Shown one piece after another: positions 25,861 through 34,477 of a DNA stretch of 64,000 nucleotides. The DNA comes from Sporosarcina luteola (GTDB taxonomy: Bacteria; Bacillota; Bacilli; Bacillales_A; Planococcaceae). Made by a program: the position numbers and the translations under genes. Position 1 is the stretch's first letter; each line of letters begins with the position of its first letter. Below the pieces are notes generated by a model. It was not told the origin of the DNA. It was given only the letters and a program-made list of their open reading frames with translations, and searched no databases. The stretch lies in contig JACHLS010000005.1 of assembly GCA_014204635.1 (NCBI GenBank), positions 1-64,000 of the forward strand, in the 5' to 3' direction.

Positions 25861-26041
25861 CTTTCACTTCACGTATTTCATCGGATATGTCATCATATTT
25901 TTCCGTCATCGCTTCCAGCAAATCCTGGTAGCGACGTTCCCGCGACTCACTACTTTTCACCTGATACCAAAACAGCCAAACGAACAACACTGCAAACGGA
26001 CCCTGCGTCAAGAAATAACCTAACAGTTCCTTGGCATCCAT
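25841..26041 (-). CDS. BhlA/UviB-type holin-like peptide
   Basis: 66 residues. One N-terminal membrane helix (GPFAVLFVWLFWYQV) is followed by a charged amphipathic helix (ESRERRYQDLLEAMTEKYDDI), the standard layout of BhlA/UviB bacteriocin- and phage-associated holins. ATG at 26039-26041 has AAGGAGG six bases upstream; the longer ORF upstream is not used. It sits directly before an endolysin-type amidase, as bhlA-blyA do in prophage SP-beta. Confidence 0.85.
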   Translation of the reverse strand: MDAKELLGYFLTQGPFAVLFVWLFWYQVKSSESRERRYQDLLEAMTEKYDDISDEIREVKERLPPK

Positions 26042-26061
26042 CCCATCCCTCCTTCTAGAAT

Positions 26062-26088
26062 AAAAAAAGAACGCCCTGTTAGACGCTC
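26062..26088 (-). terminator. Terminator between ArpU-like and holin genes
   Basis: A 7-bp stem GAGCGTC/GGCGTTC (two G-U pairs) is followed by seven U residues on the reverse strand. Confidence 0.65.
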
Positions 26089-26089
26089 C

Positions 26090-26325
26090 TTCATCCCCTG
26101 TATTCCACCGATCTCTTGTACTCTTTTCTGGCTTGTCCCCATTGTAACCGAAAAAAATACTGCCCGTCATTTCTTCGACTTCTGCGGCCCTTGCGACATT
26201 TGCGACCTGGGGACAGAATCGAAACTTATGCCGAATCACCACACAAGCTTCTGTTCCTGCCACTTGGAAGAAGAACATCGCCATTTAGATGGCGTTGCTT
26301 CCCACATACACACCCTGCCTTCCCA
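26090..26325. other. Leader region of the lysis genes, no gene
   Basis: About 235 bases between the ArpU-like gene and the holin terminator. The reverse strand has the repeat-like GTCGCAAATGTCGCA and, further down, a TACAAT with ATGACG 18 bases upstream, a weak promoter candidate. Nothing coding is seen. Confidence 0.35.
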
Positions 26326-26739
26326 TTAATTGACGACAACCGGATCTTCACTGACAAGCTGCTGGATGACAGAGTCTTTGATTCTTCCTATATGGCGATC
26401 AGACAGTTGCATGTGGCGCCCGATCCATCGAAGGCTTTTTCCTTCAAGCATCCAATGAAGTACTTCGAATTCCCGATCGTCCTCTATAAGTGTCATGCGT
26501 TCCTGAACCAGTTGAATTTTCTTCTCATACTCATACACTTTTTTCATACGGCGTTCCCTTCTTGTTGCCTCCCGGTAAATCGGGTCACTATGTCCGCCCT
26601 TTCGTTTTGGCATTGCCGCTTCTACCCCATATTGCGCCGTTAATCCCCCCATGTCCCCCATTCCCTCGCGAATGACCTTGACGCTATTGATCATCCAGTG
26701 ATAGTCCCTAACGATTTGTTCCATTTCCCCGAATGTCAT
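26326..26739 (-). CDS. Phage-type ArpU-like transcriptional regulator
   Basis: 137 residues, basic. The N-terminal half is typical of ArpU/YqaQ-type late regulators (IVRDYHWMINSVKVIRE). The C terminus carries a sigma-70 region 4-like helix-turn-helix (MLEGKSLRWIGRHMQLSDRHIGRIKDSV). Such proteins switch on late or lysis genes in Gram-positive prophages. Start ATG follows AAAGGGGG. It is transcribed toward the holin and amidase genes, and its upstream region holds two repressor-type palindromes. Family assignment is by pattern, not alignment. Confidence 0.65.
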   Translation of the reverse strand: MTFGEMEQIVRDYHWMINSVKVIREGMGDMGGLTAQYGVEAAMPKRKGGHSDPIYREATRRERRMKKVYEYEKKIQLVQERMTLIEDDREFEVLHWMLEGKSLRWIGRHMQLSDRHIGRIKDSVIQQLVSEDPVVVN

Positions 26740-26754
26740 TTCAATCCCCCTTTC

Positions 26755-26800
26755 GTTTCAACAATGAAACATAATCAGTTTGTAGTTTCATTATTGAAAC
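26755..26800. promoter_or_regulatory. Two operator palindromes in the divergent control region
   Basis: GTTTCAACAATGAAAC (26755-26770) and GTTTCATTATTGAAAC (26785-26800) share GTTTCA-N4-TGAAAC with centres 30 bp apart. Further half-sites GTTTCA (26831) and TGAAAC (26872) lie toward the repressor gene. They are the likely binding sites of the adjacent XRE repressor. Confidence 0.8.
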
Positions 26801-26861
26801 ACTATTGTTACATAAGGTATCATATTTCAGGTTTCACTTACAACATATTTTTCTGAATATG

Positions 26862-26890
26862 TTGTCATTCATGAAACGGCAGACTATACT
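26862..26890 (+). promoter_or_regulatory. Promoter of the repressor gene
   Basis: TTGTCA (26862-26867) and TATACT (26885-26890) with exactly 17 bases between. A TGAAAC operator half-site lies in the spacer, which suggests autoregulation. Confidence 0.8.
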
Positions 26891-26916
26891 GAAAGTAGTA
26901 AGTAGGAGGGAAAGTT

Positions 26917-27249
26917 ATGCATTCATTGGGTACTGCGCTGAAAAAGATCAGATTGGATAACAAACTGTCGCAAGAGGAATTCGCGGAACGTGTGAATAAA
27001 CAACAAGGGCTCTCCATCAACAAAGGGATGGTGTCAAAGTGGGAGTCAGGGGCAATTGAGCCCAAAACGAGGATGATGAAGGCAATAGCTGAAACTTTTC
27101 ACATATCGATCGATGGCATTCTCGGCTTGCAGGTGGCTGGCAAGCCACCAGTCAAGACAATCGCCGCTCATATGGACGATGACCTGACAGAAGAAGAAAT
27201 AGAGGAAATCAAAAAATATATTCAATTTATCAAATCTCAACGAAAGTGA
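26917..27249 (+). CDS. XRE-family phage-type repressor
   Basis: 110 residues. The N-terminal helix-turn-helix (LGTALKKIRLDNKLSQEEFAERV to MVSKWESGAIEP) spans about residues 4-62. A short acidic linker and C-terminal helix (DDLTEEEIEEIKKYIQFIK) follow, as in ImmR/SinR-like phage repressors. Ribosome-binding site GGAGGG. It is divergent from the lysis regulators across a region with matching palindromes. Next gene starts nine bases after its stop and encodes an ImmA-like protein, the usual partner. Confidence 0.88.
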   Translation: MHSLGTALKKIRLDNKLSQEEFAERVNKQQGLSINKGMVSKWESGAIEPKTRMMKAIAETFHISIDGILGLQVAGKPPVKTIAAHMDDDLTEEEIEEIKKYIQFIKSQRK

Positions 27250-27258
27250 GGCGGTCGC

Positions 27259-27708
27259 ATGACGTATGAGTCCCTCATCGCCCAATATCCCCACCTTGTC
27301 ATAAAAGAAGTGAAGACAATGCCGCCTGGGCTGGCGGGCCTTTATATAGACAATATGATTTTAATCGACCAACGGCGCAGCAATTACGAGAAGCACTGCA
27401 TCTTAGCGGAAGAACTGGGCCATTACGAAACAACCTACGGGGATATTACCAATCTTCAATCGTTGCGGAATTGGAAATTGGAACTTCTTGCGAGGAGATG
27501 GGGCTATGAGAAAATTGTATCGCTCGATAAATTGATTGAATGCCACGAATTGAATTATCGATCCATCGAGGAAGTTTGTGCTCACCTTGAGGTAACAGCT
27601 GAATATTTGGAACTGTCCATTGCCCATTACTATGCACGTTTCGGCCTATCGGTCCACCATAAAGGCTACCAAATCCATTTCGACCCCTTGTCCGTTCGAA
27701 AACGATGA
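27259..27708 (+). CDS. ImmA/IrrE-type metallopeptidase-like protein
   Basis: 149 residues. The central segment CILAEELGHYETT aligns with the HExxH zinc helix of ImmA proteins; here the first position is Glu-Glu rather than His-Glu, as in many phage-encoded relatives, with an upstream His (EKHC). ImmA cleaves the adjacent ImmR-type repressor during the SOS response. Adjacent placement after a repressor supports that role. Loss of the canonical first His means catalysis should not be assumed. Confidence 0.78.
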   Translation: MTYESLIAQYPHLVIKEVKTMPPGLAGLYIDNMILIDQRRSNYEKHCILAEELGHYETTYGDITNLQSLRNWKLELLARRWGYEKIVSLDKLIECHELNYRSIEEVCAHLEVTAEYLELSIAHYYARFGLSVHHKGYQIHFDPLSVRKR

Positions 27709-27801
27709 TTCTTCCAACATTCCACATGGAGTCGACTCTTCCAAAAACGCTATTCGTATTGACCTCTAAAAGCGTTGAATGACTTTTTGGAGGTAAAAAA
27801 G

Positions 27802-27903
27802 ATGCGTCGGCATACTCTTTTTTTGTTGAATTCATTATCATCTGGAGTGTATTGCATGACTAACGTATCTCCTGCGAGCCCTTCTTCTGGAGTATTTTTA
27901 TAA
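27802..27903 (+). CDS. Candidate 33-residue peptide with sequestered ribosome-binding site
   Basis: ATG at 27802 follows GGAGG with eight bases spacing. The product begins MRRHTLFLLNSLSSG and ends SPSSGVFL. No family is recognised. TCCAAAAA (27740-27747) is complementary to TTTTTGGA (27784-27791), with CGC/GCG pairing inside, so the ribosome-binding site could be hidden in a hairpin. It could be a peptide signal, a toxin or chance. Confidence 0.35.
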   Translation: MRRHTLFLLNSLSSGVYCMTNVSPASPSSGVFL

Positions 27904-28072
27904 GCTTGCCCCGCCGAATTGTCCAAGTGGTACGGCTATTATGTAATGCTGCAAAAGAGAGCAGGGGATGTCTCTTTTCTATCGCCTATATGTGTGTTTG
28001 TCATTACCGTCGAGAGTTCCCCTTTTTTCTCGTGGTCATTACTGCATGGCCATTCAGCCGCTTCATTCAAAA
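27904..28072. other. Intergenic stretch after the phage module
   Basis: Nothing coding or clearly regulatory was seen here, and no attachment-site-like repeat could be identified by eye. Confidence 0.4.
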
Positions 28073-28098
28073 CGACCGTCACCTTAATGTGACGGTCG
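28073..28098 (-). terminator. Terminator of selO
   Basis: A perfect 10-bp stem CGACCGTCAC/GTGACGGTCG with a 6-base loop is followed by TTTT on the reverse strand. Confidence 0.85.
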
Positions 28099-28103
28099 CA
28101 ATT

Positions 28104-29567
28104 TTAGGTTCCGCAATATGTCCGATACGGTACATTGGAGGAAGATGGAGCCATGTACTCTAGTTGTTCCTTCGTGTATGCATACGGTTCGGCAAGCGCG
28201 TTCATAAGGTTGTCCATAACCGTAAAATCTCCATGCTCGACAGCTGCTTCCAATGCCTCTTCCACGCGATGATTCCTCGGTATGATGGAAGGATTGTTTG
28301 CTCGCATCAACGCGGAAGATTCTTCCTTTGTCTGGGATTGCCGTGCTAGCCGCGCCTCCCACTTGCCCAACCATTCCTTGAATACATTCGTTTCACTCAT
28401 GGGCACACCTGACCACTCGTCTACCGTCAATGCCCGGAATGTATTCGTATAATCCGCTCCTTGGTTCTGCATGATGGTCAACAATTCCTCAACAAGCTTC
28501 GCATCCTGCTCTTCTTCTGTAAAAAGACCAAGCTTGCTCCTCATGCCTTGAAGCCAATAGTTGTGATAAGTCTCCCTGTACACCGAAAGTTTCTCTTCCG
28601 CTATTTTAATTGCCTTCTCGTTATCGCCATCAAATAGCGGCAGCATCGCTTCCGCCAATCTCGCCAGGTTCCACTCCCCGATCCCAGGCTGATTTCCGTA
28701 GGCATAGCGCCCTTGCCGATCAATTGAACTAAACACTGTCGCTGGATCATACATATCCATAAACGCACACGGCCCATAATCGATCGTCTCACCACTAATT
28801 GTCATATTATCCGTGTTCATGACTCCGTGGATAAAACCAACAAGCTGCCAGTGGGCAATTAACGAGGCCTGCCGTTCGACCACCTTTTCGTATAGAGCCA
28901 CATAAGGATGTGGTGCTCCTTTCACCTCGGGATAATGCCGGTCGATCGCGTAATCGGCAAGCGTTCGAAGATCCTCCACCACATTTCGGGCAGCTGCATA
29001 TTGAAAAGTACCGACTCGCAAATGGCTTGCGGCCACACGGGTAAGAACTGCGCCTTCCAAAGGCTCTTCCCGATAAACAGGAACCCCTGTCGTGACGACT
29101 GCCAAGCTTCGCGTAGTTGGAATGCCAAGAGCATGAATGGCTTCACTTATAATAAACTCTCTAAGCATTGGTCCCAGCGCTGCACGACCATCGCCGCCGC
29201 GGGAGAAAGGCGTTCGCCCAGAACCTTTTAACTGGATATCCAACCGCTTGCCATCCGGCGTAATTTGTTCTCCTAGCAGGACTGCTCGCCCATCACCAAG
29301 CATCGTGAAATGTCCGAATTGATGTCCCGCATACGCTTGTGAAATCGGCTCTGCCCCTTCCGGCATACGGTTGCCGGCAAGCTCGTCAATGCCTTCTTTT
29401 CGTTCCAATTCATCCGTATCCAAGCCGAGAGAGGCCGCCAACGGATAATTCAAAACGATCAATTCAGGAGATGGAGATCGTTCTGGTTCCGTCTTAGTAT
29501 AAAAAACTTCAGGCAATGTGACATAACTGTTGTCCATCCGCCAACCAATTGTATTGTTTGGATTCAT
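28104..29567 (-). CDS. selO: Protein adenylyltransferase SelO (YdiU family)
   Basis: 487 residues, full length for the family. Characteristic segments are [47 protein letters not shown] near the C terminus, HGVMNTDNM (catalytic loop) and [10 protein letters not shown] (metal binding). The protein ends in YRTYCGT, close to the conserved C-terminal Cys motif. SelO is a pseudokinase that transfers AMP to proteins and is linked to oxidative-stress responses. It is monocistronic. Start ATG follows a GAAGGAAGGGAAGACA region. Confidence 0.93.
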   Translation of the reverse strand: MNPNNTIGWRMDNSYVTLPEVFYTKTEPERSPSPELIVLNYPLAASLGLDTDELERKEGIDELAGNRMPEGAEPISQAYAGHQFGHFTMLGDGRAVLLGEQITPDGKRLDIQLKGSGRTPFSRGGDGRAALGPMLREFIISEAIHALGIPTTRSLAVVTTGVPVYREEPLEGAVLTRVAASHLRVGTFQYAAARNVVEDLRTLADYAIDRHYPEVKGAPHPYVALYEKVVERQASLIAHWQLVGFIHGVMNTDNMTISGETIDYGPCAFMDMYDPATVFSSIDRQGRYAYGNQPGIGEWNLARLAEAMLPLFDGDNEKAIKIAEEKLSVYRETYHNYWLQGMRSKLGLFTEEEQDAKLVEELLTIMQNQGADYTNTFRALTVDEWSGVPMSETNVFKEWLGKWEARLARQSQTKEESSALMRANNPSIIPRNHRVEEALEAAVEHGDFTVMDNLMNALAEPYAYTKEQLEYMAPSSSNVPYRTYCGT

Positions 29568-29708
29568 TGTCTTCCCTTCCTTCTCCTCTTACTATACCCG
29601 TTCATAAAGAAAACATCAGACTTGCGGTTTCCCGGTTTATTTCATAAAACAGGCGATATGGGGAATTGTATAGTTGTGTGTGAACTATATAAAGAAAGGA
29701 GGGGCAAA

Positions 29709-29948
29709 ATGGTGCGAATTGCAGTAGAGCAACCTTATGAGGACGTGATGGCCGCACTTCAGGCAAAAGGATTTGAAGTGAAAATGTTCAACACGGACGA
29801 AGACGTGAGCGGGTACGATATCGGGATTGTCCGTGCACTAAATGAAGGAAATCCACATGAATTCAACTTCCCTGTCATTACTATGAAAGGCAGGTCCATC
29901 GATGACGTCGTCCAAGCTGTGGAAGAAAAAGCAAATCTCCTTCAATGA
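29709..29948 (+). CDS. YkuS-like UPF0180 protein
   Basis: 79 residues from the ATG at 29709, with AAAGGAGGGG upstream; the longer ORF has no such site. The pattern MVRIAVEQPYEDVMAALQAKGFEV then an acidic DEDVSGYDIGIV and ITMKGRSIDDVV fits the UPF0180 (YkuS) family. It is a small cytosolic protein of unknown function. A terminator follows directly. Confidence 0.7.
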   Translation: MVRIAVEQPYEDVMAALQAKGFEVKMFNTDEDVSGYDIGIVRALNEGNPHEFNFPVITMKGRSIDDVVQAVEEKANLLQ

Positions 29949-29952
29949 GCAG

Positions 29953-29989
29953 CAGACAGAATCTTAGGCATCCGCCTAGGTTCTGTCTG
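29953..29989. terminator. Convergent terminator, ykuS-like and GNAT genes
   Basis: A long stem AGACAGAATCTTAGGC/GCCTAGGTTCTGTCT (one bulge) overlaps the acetyltransferase stop codon. Confidence 0.8.
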
Positions 29990-30440
29990 TTTCCAACCTC
30001 ATAATTTGTTCTCCGTTTACGTCGAGTTCATTGATAAAATGAAAGCCAAGCTTTTCATATAAATGAACCGCGCCTTCATTCTCTTGATAAACACTTAAAT
30101 AGATGGGCTGCTTGCCATATTCATGCTCAAGCTTTCTGATCAACGCCCGCATAAATTCAGACCCAAGTCCTTTCCCTTGCTGTGATTCGTCGATCAAAAT
30201 CCGATCGATCCATAATCGTCCATTCACTGCTTCATCTGGAAAATACCCATACATCGCAAACCCGGCAAGCTGCCCATCGGCATACAGCCCCACCGGCCGG
30301 TACTCTTTCCATATCGCCGCATCGCGAAGACATTGCTGCGGTGTTTCGATAAAATGAAGCTGAGCGGGTGCTACATGCAAACAAAGTATATCCCGGTAAT
30401 TTTGAACTGTTACGCCATGAATGCCAATATCCATGACCAC
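29976..30440 (-). CDS. GNAT-family N-acetyltransferase (PaiA/BltD-like)
   Basis: 154 residues. Acetyl-CoA loop QQGKGLGSEFMRALI and C-terminal NEGAVHLYEKLGFHF are standard GNAT motifs. The N-terminal YRDILCLHVAPAQLHFIETP resembles spermidine/diamine acetyltransferases of the PaiA/BltD type. Polyamine acetylation is therefore a reasonable guess. Start may be GTG 30440 or ATG 30434; AAGGA serves either poorly. Confidence 0.8.
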   Translation of the reverse strand: MVMDIGIHGVTVQNYRDILCLHVAPAQLHFIETPQQCLRDAAIWKEYRPVGLYADGQLAGFAMYGYFPDEAVNGRLWIDRILIDESQQGKGLGSEFMRALIRKLEHEYGKQPIYLSVYQENEGAVHLYEKLGFHFINELDVNGEQIMRLETDRT

Positions 30441-30721
30441 TCCATTCCTTTCCTATGTGTCTAGTCTTTTCGTTGCCTGGCGAAACGAGCTCTATCTATA
30501 TATCCCGCTCCAAACCAACGCCAATCTCATTCGCGAAAACCTCGAGAGTAGTATGGCGTAATTCAACCGTCCTCATACCCCGTTGTTCCGTTCACCAAAC
30601 TGGCGTATTCCTAAACTGTCCTCAAGTTCCACCCCACAGCTAAAGTATCAATTTATCCTGCTATGAATCTAACGCTCTTGTCATCCGTATTATTGGTATG
30701 AACTAGATTGGAGGCAGATGA
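30441..30721. other. Intergenic stretch, no gene seen
   Basis: A plus-strand lipoprotein gene starts at its right end. No strong promoter, hairpin or coding frame with a ribosome-binding site was found. Confidence 0.4.
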
Positions 30722-31597
30722 ATGAAAAAAATCCTGTTAGTGCTATCGACAATTTGTTTGATGGGGGCATGCTCCACAGAAAAAGACAAAGAAACCCATC
30801 AGCCTGAAGATACAGAAATCGAACAAAGCAGTCCAGCGCAGGACAAACCGGAAGAAGAGATAAAAAAGAAAGAAGCGGAATCGAAGGAGACAATAAAAAG
30901 CAATGAAGCAGACAAATTTTCCATCCCTACTGTCAAAGTCCCGTCTCCTTACAATGAAGAAGGCAATATGGCAAAGGAACACACATTGGAGGAATACATG
31001 GAGATGATCGAGAAGCATGGCGGCATTGTTCGTTTTGAGATGGATGACTATCCCGTACGTGCAATTGACAATGATAACATTCGGGATATTACCAATCTAG
31101 GAGATGCCTTTATCGATATTTCCGTAAACGCAGCCTACCAAATACCAGAATCAGAGATACCTGTCGTATACGAATGGTTCATTTCAACCCAACCGGACGA
31201 TTTAAAAGGAACGCCTGCTTCTGAATACCGCACGTGGGAAGAGGCGACGAATTTGGAACGCGGCATCATGCAAATGGTCTATCTGACAGCCCCTTCCTTA
31301 AATGATTTAGGCTATATTATAGAAAATGATGAATTTGATCATCCGGCACTGCAAGTCATTCAACAAGACTTCTTTCAGTTGGGGTCGCCATCCGTCTTAA
31401 TTCCTGCTCCGCAAACCGCTACTGATATGACCATGTTTGACATCATGCTCAATATCAAATCCCAATGGGAACAGGTCGGCAGATTTGAAAACCCAGCAGA
31501 AAACAAGGCGGAATTTGAAAAACTGTATAAAGAACTGCGTAGTGAAACGAATAATCTACTTGTACGGATCAATTATGTTCTTACTCAAACCTACTAA
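30722..31597 (+). CDS. Hypothetical lipoprotein, 291 residues
   Basis: A signal peptide with lipobox LMGAC is followed by a Glu/Lys-rich low-complexity linker (about 20-65) and a mostly helical, acidic domain (about 85-291). No catalytic motif or known family was recognised. Expected on the outer face of the membrane. Ribosome-binding site GGAGG. The gene is followed 130 bases later by another exported-type protein gene in the same direction. Confidence 0.7.
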   Translation: MKKILLVLSTICLMGACSTEKDKETHQPEDTEIEQSSPAQDKPEEEIKKKEAESKETIKSNEADKFSIPTVKVPSPYNEEGNMAKEHTLEEYMEMIEKHGGIVRFEMDDYPVRAIDNDNIRDITNLGDAFIDISVNAAYQIPESEIPVVYEWFISTQPDDLKGTPASEYRTWEEATNLERGIMQMVYLTAPSLNDLGYIIENDEFDHPALQVIQQDFFQLGSPSVLIPAPQTATDMTMFDIMLNIKSQWEQVGRFENPAENKAEFEKLYKELRSETNNLLVRINYVLTQTY

Positions 31598-31730
31598 GTT
31601 ATTGTCAGTGTCCTAAAGCGTATCAGCCCCGAGACCGATATAAAATCAATCCGGCGTCTAGTAGGAATCGACAGCAAATCCACGTATGATGAATACAAAG
31701 AATGTTGACGCAGTGAAAAGGAGAATGAAA

Positions 31731-32453
31731 ATGAAAAAAATATTGTGGTTCGGTTTGATCGGCGGGTTTTTGATCGTTCTAGGGGTATATGGGTACGATC
31801 GTATTTTTGCAGGTACGGTTGGAAAAGAGCACACGATTGAACGGGACAATGCCAAGGCATTGCAGGTAGATCTTGACTTCGGCGCAGGAGACTTACAAGT
31901 TTCCGGAGGTTCAGATGAGTGGATGAACGGGAAATTCAAACACAAATCAAGCAAATATGCACCTGAGATATCTTACAAAGTAAAAAACGGAACAGGCTTT
32001 TTACACCTTCAACAGCGGTCGAAAGTTACTCTCGGCTTTACCAAAAGAAAATTTGAAAACGGTTGGGATATTCAACTCACTGATAAAATACCGATGGATT
32101 TAGACATTGACATGGGCGTTTCAGGCACTACTTTGGATTTAAAGGGATTGCAATTGAACAAACTCACGATCGATAGTGGAGTAAGTGAATCAACCATTGA
32201 TTTGAGCGGTGACTGGAAAAAAAGCTTCCCTGCTAGCATCGACGTCGGTGTTGGCGCTACGACCCTTTTATTGCCGAAACAAACCGGCGTTAAATTATCC
32301 ATTAAAAGAGGGATCGCCGAGTTGAATCTTACGGATTTCATTTCTAAAGGAAATGGAGTCTATGTGAATGAAGCATTTGACAAAGCAGACGTTATTATGG
32401 ACATTACAATGAATATCGGCATCGGTGATGTGGAGATTAAACTCGTAGACTAA
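31731..32453 (+). CDS. Toast-rack family (DUF2154-like) anchored protein
   Basis: 240 residues from the ATG at 31731 (AAAGGAG upstream). One N-terminal membrane helix (LWFGLIGGFLIVLGVYGY) is followed by a beta-rich domain with regularly repeated strands (LQVDLDFGAGDLQVSGG, DLDIDMGVSGTTLDLKGL, LTIDSGVSESTIDLSG, IDVGVGATTLLLP, IGIGDVEIKLVD). The pattern is the 'toast rack' fold seen in LiaF-associated and envelope-stress proteins. The domain lies outside the membrane. No Lia-type partner is adjacent. Confidence 0.75.
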   Translation: MKKILWFGLIGGFLIVLGVYGYDRIFAGTVGKEHTIERDNAKALQVDLDFGAGDLQVSGGSDEWMNGKFKHKSSKYAPEISYKVKNGTGFLHLQQRSKVTLGFTKRKFENGWDIQLTDKIPMDLDIDMGVSGTTLDLKGLQLNKLTIDSGVSESTIDLSGDWKKSFPASIDVGVGATTLLLPKQTGVKLSIKRGIAELNLTDFISKGNGVYVNEAFDKADVIMDITMNIGIGDVEIKLVD

Positions 32454-32473
32454 TTTGATAGCCGCTTTTTTCG

Positions 32474-32505
32474 ACCCCTTCTTCTTAAAAAGATAGGGGT
32501 TTTTC
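32474..32505 (+). terminator. Intrinsic terminator after the toast-rack gene
   Basis: Stem ACCCCT/AGGGGT followed by TTTTTC. Confidence 0.7.
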
Positions 32506-32672
32506 ATTGCAGATACATGTTAAATTCTGAGCTTCCAACAGAATATGCAATAAAAGCGGATAGAACAGCTTTGAATGCATTTCAAAATTTTACGGTTAGT
32601 TCCAATGAAAGTAGGCTATAGAAAGAGAGAGAGCGAATACTGTCCATTGAAAGAGAGGAAGGAGAATATCAG

Positions 32673-33071
32673 TTGATTACATACACATTCGAGAAAACAG
32701 ACTTGACGAAAGAGGGAATTGAACTGCTTTTCCATTCGGTCGAGTGGGAATCTGCTTCCTACCCGGAAGATTTGTACCAAGCCATCATGAACTCCCATTC
32801 GGTGGCGACCGCTTGGGACGGAGATCGTCTGGTCGGCTTGGCGAATGCCCTGTCCGACGATTCCATGGCGGTCTATTTTCATTACGTGCTGACAGACCCC
32901 GCCTACCAAGGCTGTGGCATCGGCAAAACCATCATGAATATGATGCTGGATCGTTACGAGGACATGCATACGAAAGTGCTCGTCTCCTATCCAAAAGCGG
33001 TTGGGTTTTATGAAACCCTCGGCTTTCAACCGGAACAAACGAGCACACCCATGTATGTATTTTCACGCTAA
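32673..33071 (+). CDS. GNAT-family N-acetyltransferase, short form
   Basis: 132 residues. Acetyl-CoA loop DPAYQGCGIGKTIMNMMLD and the C-terminal AVGFYETLGF segment are clear. The N-terminal YTFEKTDLTKEGIELLFHSVEW is shared with a common Bacillus GNAT subgroup. TTG start with GGAAGGAG upstream. Acceptor unknown. The flavoprotein gene downstream is in the same direction, 58 bases away. Confidence 0.82.
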   Translation: MITYTFEKTDLTKEGIELLFHSVEWESASYPEDLYQAIMNSHSVATAWDGDRLVGLANALSDDSMAVYFHYVLTDPAYQGCGIGKTIMNMMLDRYEDMHTKVLVSYPKAVGFYETLGFQPEQTSTPMYVFSR

Positions 33072-33129
33072 CTGCGCTTATTTCCTGCATGCAAGGGTAA
33101 ACTGCAAATAAAAAGGATGTTCCGATGCT

Positions 33130-34038
33130 ATGAAATACGATTGCGTCATTATTGGCGGAGGGCCGGCCGGATTGAATGCCGCCCTTGTTCTCGGACGGGC
33201 CAGACGCCATGTTCTATTGTTTGATGATGATAAAGCGAGAAACAGGGTAACCCGGGAAGCTCACGGATTTATTACCCGAGACGGCATTAAGCCTACTGAG
33301 TTCAGGAAAATCGCCCTCCAAGAACTATCTAAATATCCAACTATTGAAATCAAAAACGAAACGATCGTTGCCATTCAACAGCTCTCAAAAACCGAATTTG
33401 TACTGGCAACTGCAGGGGGCCATACGTTCCACAGTACAAAAATACTGCTGGCAACAGGACTGAAAGACGAGCAACCGAATATCCCCAATATTGAGCGCTT
33501 TTTCGGCACAAGCCTATTCAGCTGCCCCTACTGCGATGGATGGGAAATGCGCGATCAGCCGCTCGCTGTCATTGCGGATAAAAATGTGTACAAGCTCGCA
33601 AAAGAAGCCTACATATGGAGCAAGGATCTCGCTGTTTTCACTAATGGGGAAGGCCGTCTGGAATTGGATGAACGAAACCGCTTGCTTGCGAAAGGAATAA
33701 AAGTGTACGAAGATCTCATATCGGGGTTGGAAGGAGAAAATGGACAGCTTCGCAGTGTCCGGCTAGAAGATGGAACATTGATTGACAGATCGGGCGGATT
33801 TGTCACCCCTCTCTGGAGCCTTCCGAACCAGTTTGCAGCACAACTGGGCTGTGAACTGAATGAGTACGGCGGTTTCCAAACCGATGAATACGGAAGGACC
33901 AACGTCTGGAACGTCTATGCGGCTGGGGATACCGCCCATATCGTCCCCGCACAGCTCGTCATTGCTGCCGGAACAGGTAGTGCTGCCGCCATCGGAATCA
34001 ATGGCGATTTGACCAATGAATTGTTTGATGGAGAATAA
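33130..34038 (+). CDS. Thioredoxin-reductase-like flavoprotein
   Basis: 302 residues. FAD-binding GGGPAGLNAAL, the NADPH-domain segment and the FAD motif VYAAGDTAHI are complete. The redox pair is CPYCDGWE, the same spacing as CxxC of thioredoxin reductases, although the surrounding sequence is that of the NAD(P)/FAD oxidoreductase subgroup often lacking a known thioredoxin partner. Reduces disulphides or small molecules. Terminator 34048-34085 follows closely. Confidence 0.85.
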   Translation: MKYDCVIIGGGPAGLNAALVLGRARRHVLLFDDDKARNRVTREAHGFITRDGIKPTEFRKIALQELSKYPTIEIKNETIVAIQQLSKTEFVLATAGGHTFHSTKILLATGLKDEQPNIPNIERFFGTSLFSCPYCDGWEMRDQPLAVIADKNVYKLAKEAYIWSKDLAVFTNGEGRLELDERNRLLAKGIKVYEDLISGLEGENGQLRSVRLEDGTLIDRSGGFVTPLWSLPNQFAAQLGCELNEYGGFQTDEYGRTNVWNVYAAGDTAHIVPAQLVIAAGTGSAAAIGINGDLTNELFDGE

Positions 34039-34047
34039 GCCCACTCG

Positions 34048-34085
34048 AAGCAGGTCCACTCCCTTTTATCAGTGGACCTGCTTTT
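34048..34085. terminator. Convergent terminator, 13-bp stem
   Basis: AAGCAGGTCCACT/AGTGGACCTGCTT with a 10-base loop and TTTT on the plus side. It lies between the flavoprotein gene and a 60-residue reverse ORF. Confidence 0.9.
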
Positions 34086-34089
34086 CCTG

Positions 34090-34272
34090 TTATTCAGGCC
34101 TCTGCAAAAGAAGTTTCATTCGCATCTCGCGTTCCTGGCGCTCTTGCTCTACTGTCAGTCGATGCTTACGCAGCTGGCCATTCATTCGAGGATCCTGCGC
34201 AGTCATTTCCCGCAATCCCGAAGGATCCGCATTCTTCCTCGCCTTTTGAATTTCATCCTCAAAAAACAACAT
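34090..34272 (-). CDS. Small hypothetical protein, 60 residues
   Basis: ATG at 34270-34272 with AGGAGGTG eight bases upstream; the longer ORF is not needed. The product is charged and helical (MLFFEDEIQKARKNADPSG, then RLTVEQERQEREMRMKLLL). No family is recognised. Stop lies five bases before the shared terminator. Confidence 0.6.
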   Translation of the reverse strand: MLFFEDEIQKARKNADPSGLREMTAQDPRMNGQLRKHRLTVEQERQEREMRMKLLLQRPE

Positions 34273-34440
34273 GTCCGAATCACCTCCTGCAGTTGGAAAC
34301 CTACCGTTTATCACATTTCCCCTCACTCTACCATACGCAACCATCATCCAAGGACAAGGGGTATGTGCACAGTTTCGTTAGAAAAACCGCCACAGAATTC
34401 CGATTAAATCAGCACGCCACGGAGGGTAAATCAACGTAAA

Positions 34441-34468
34441 TGGAGCCGTCTCTGTCAGCACGGCTCCA
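34441..34468 (-). terminator. Terminator of the small membrane peptide gene
   Basis: A 9-bp stem TGGAGCCGT/ACGGCTCCA followed by TTT on the reverse strand. Confidence 0.65.
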
Positions 34469-34477
34469 CGTTTGTAT

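Noticed and set aside
24916-27708. Complete prophage
   Set aside because: Only lysis and switch genes are present; neighbours on both sides (an unknown protein gene and selO) are ordinary chromosomal genes.
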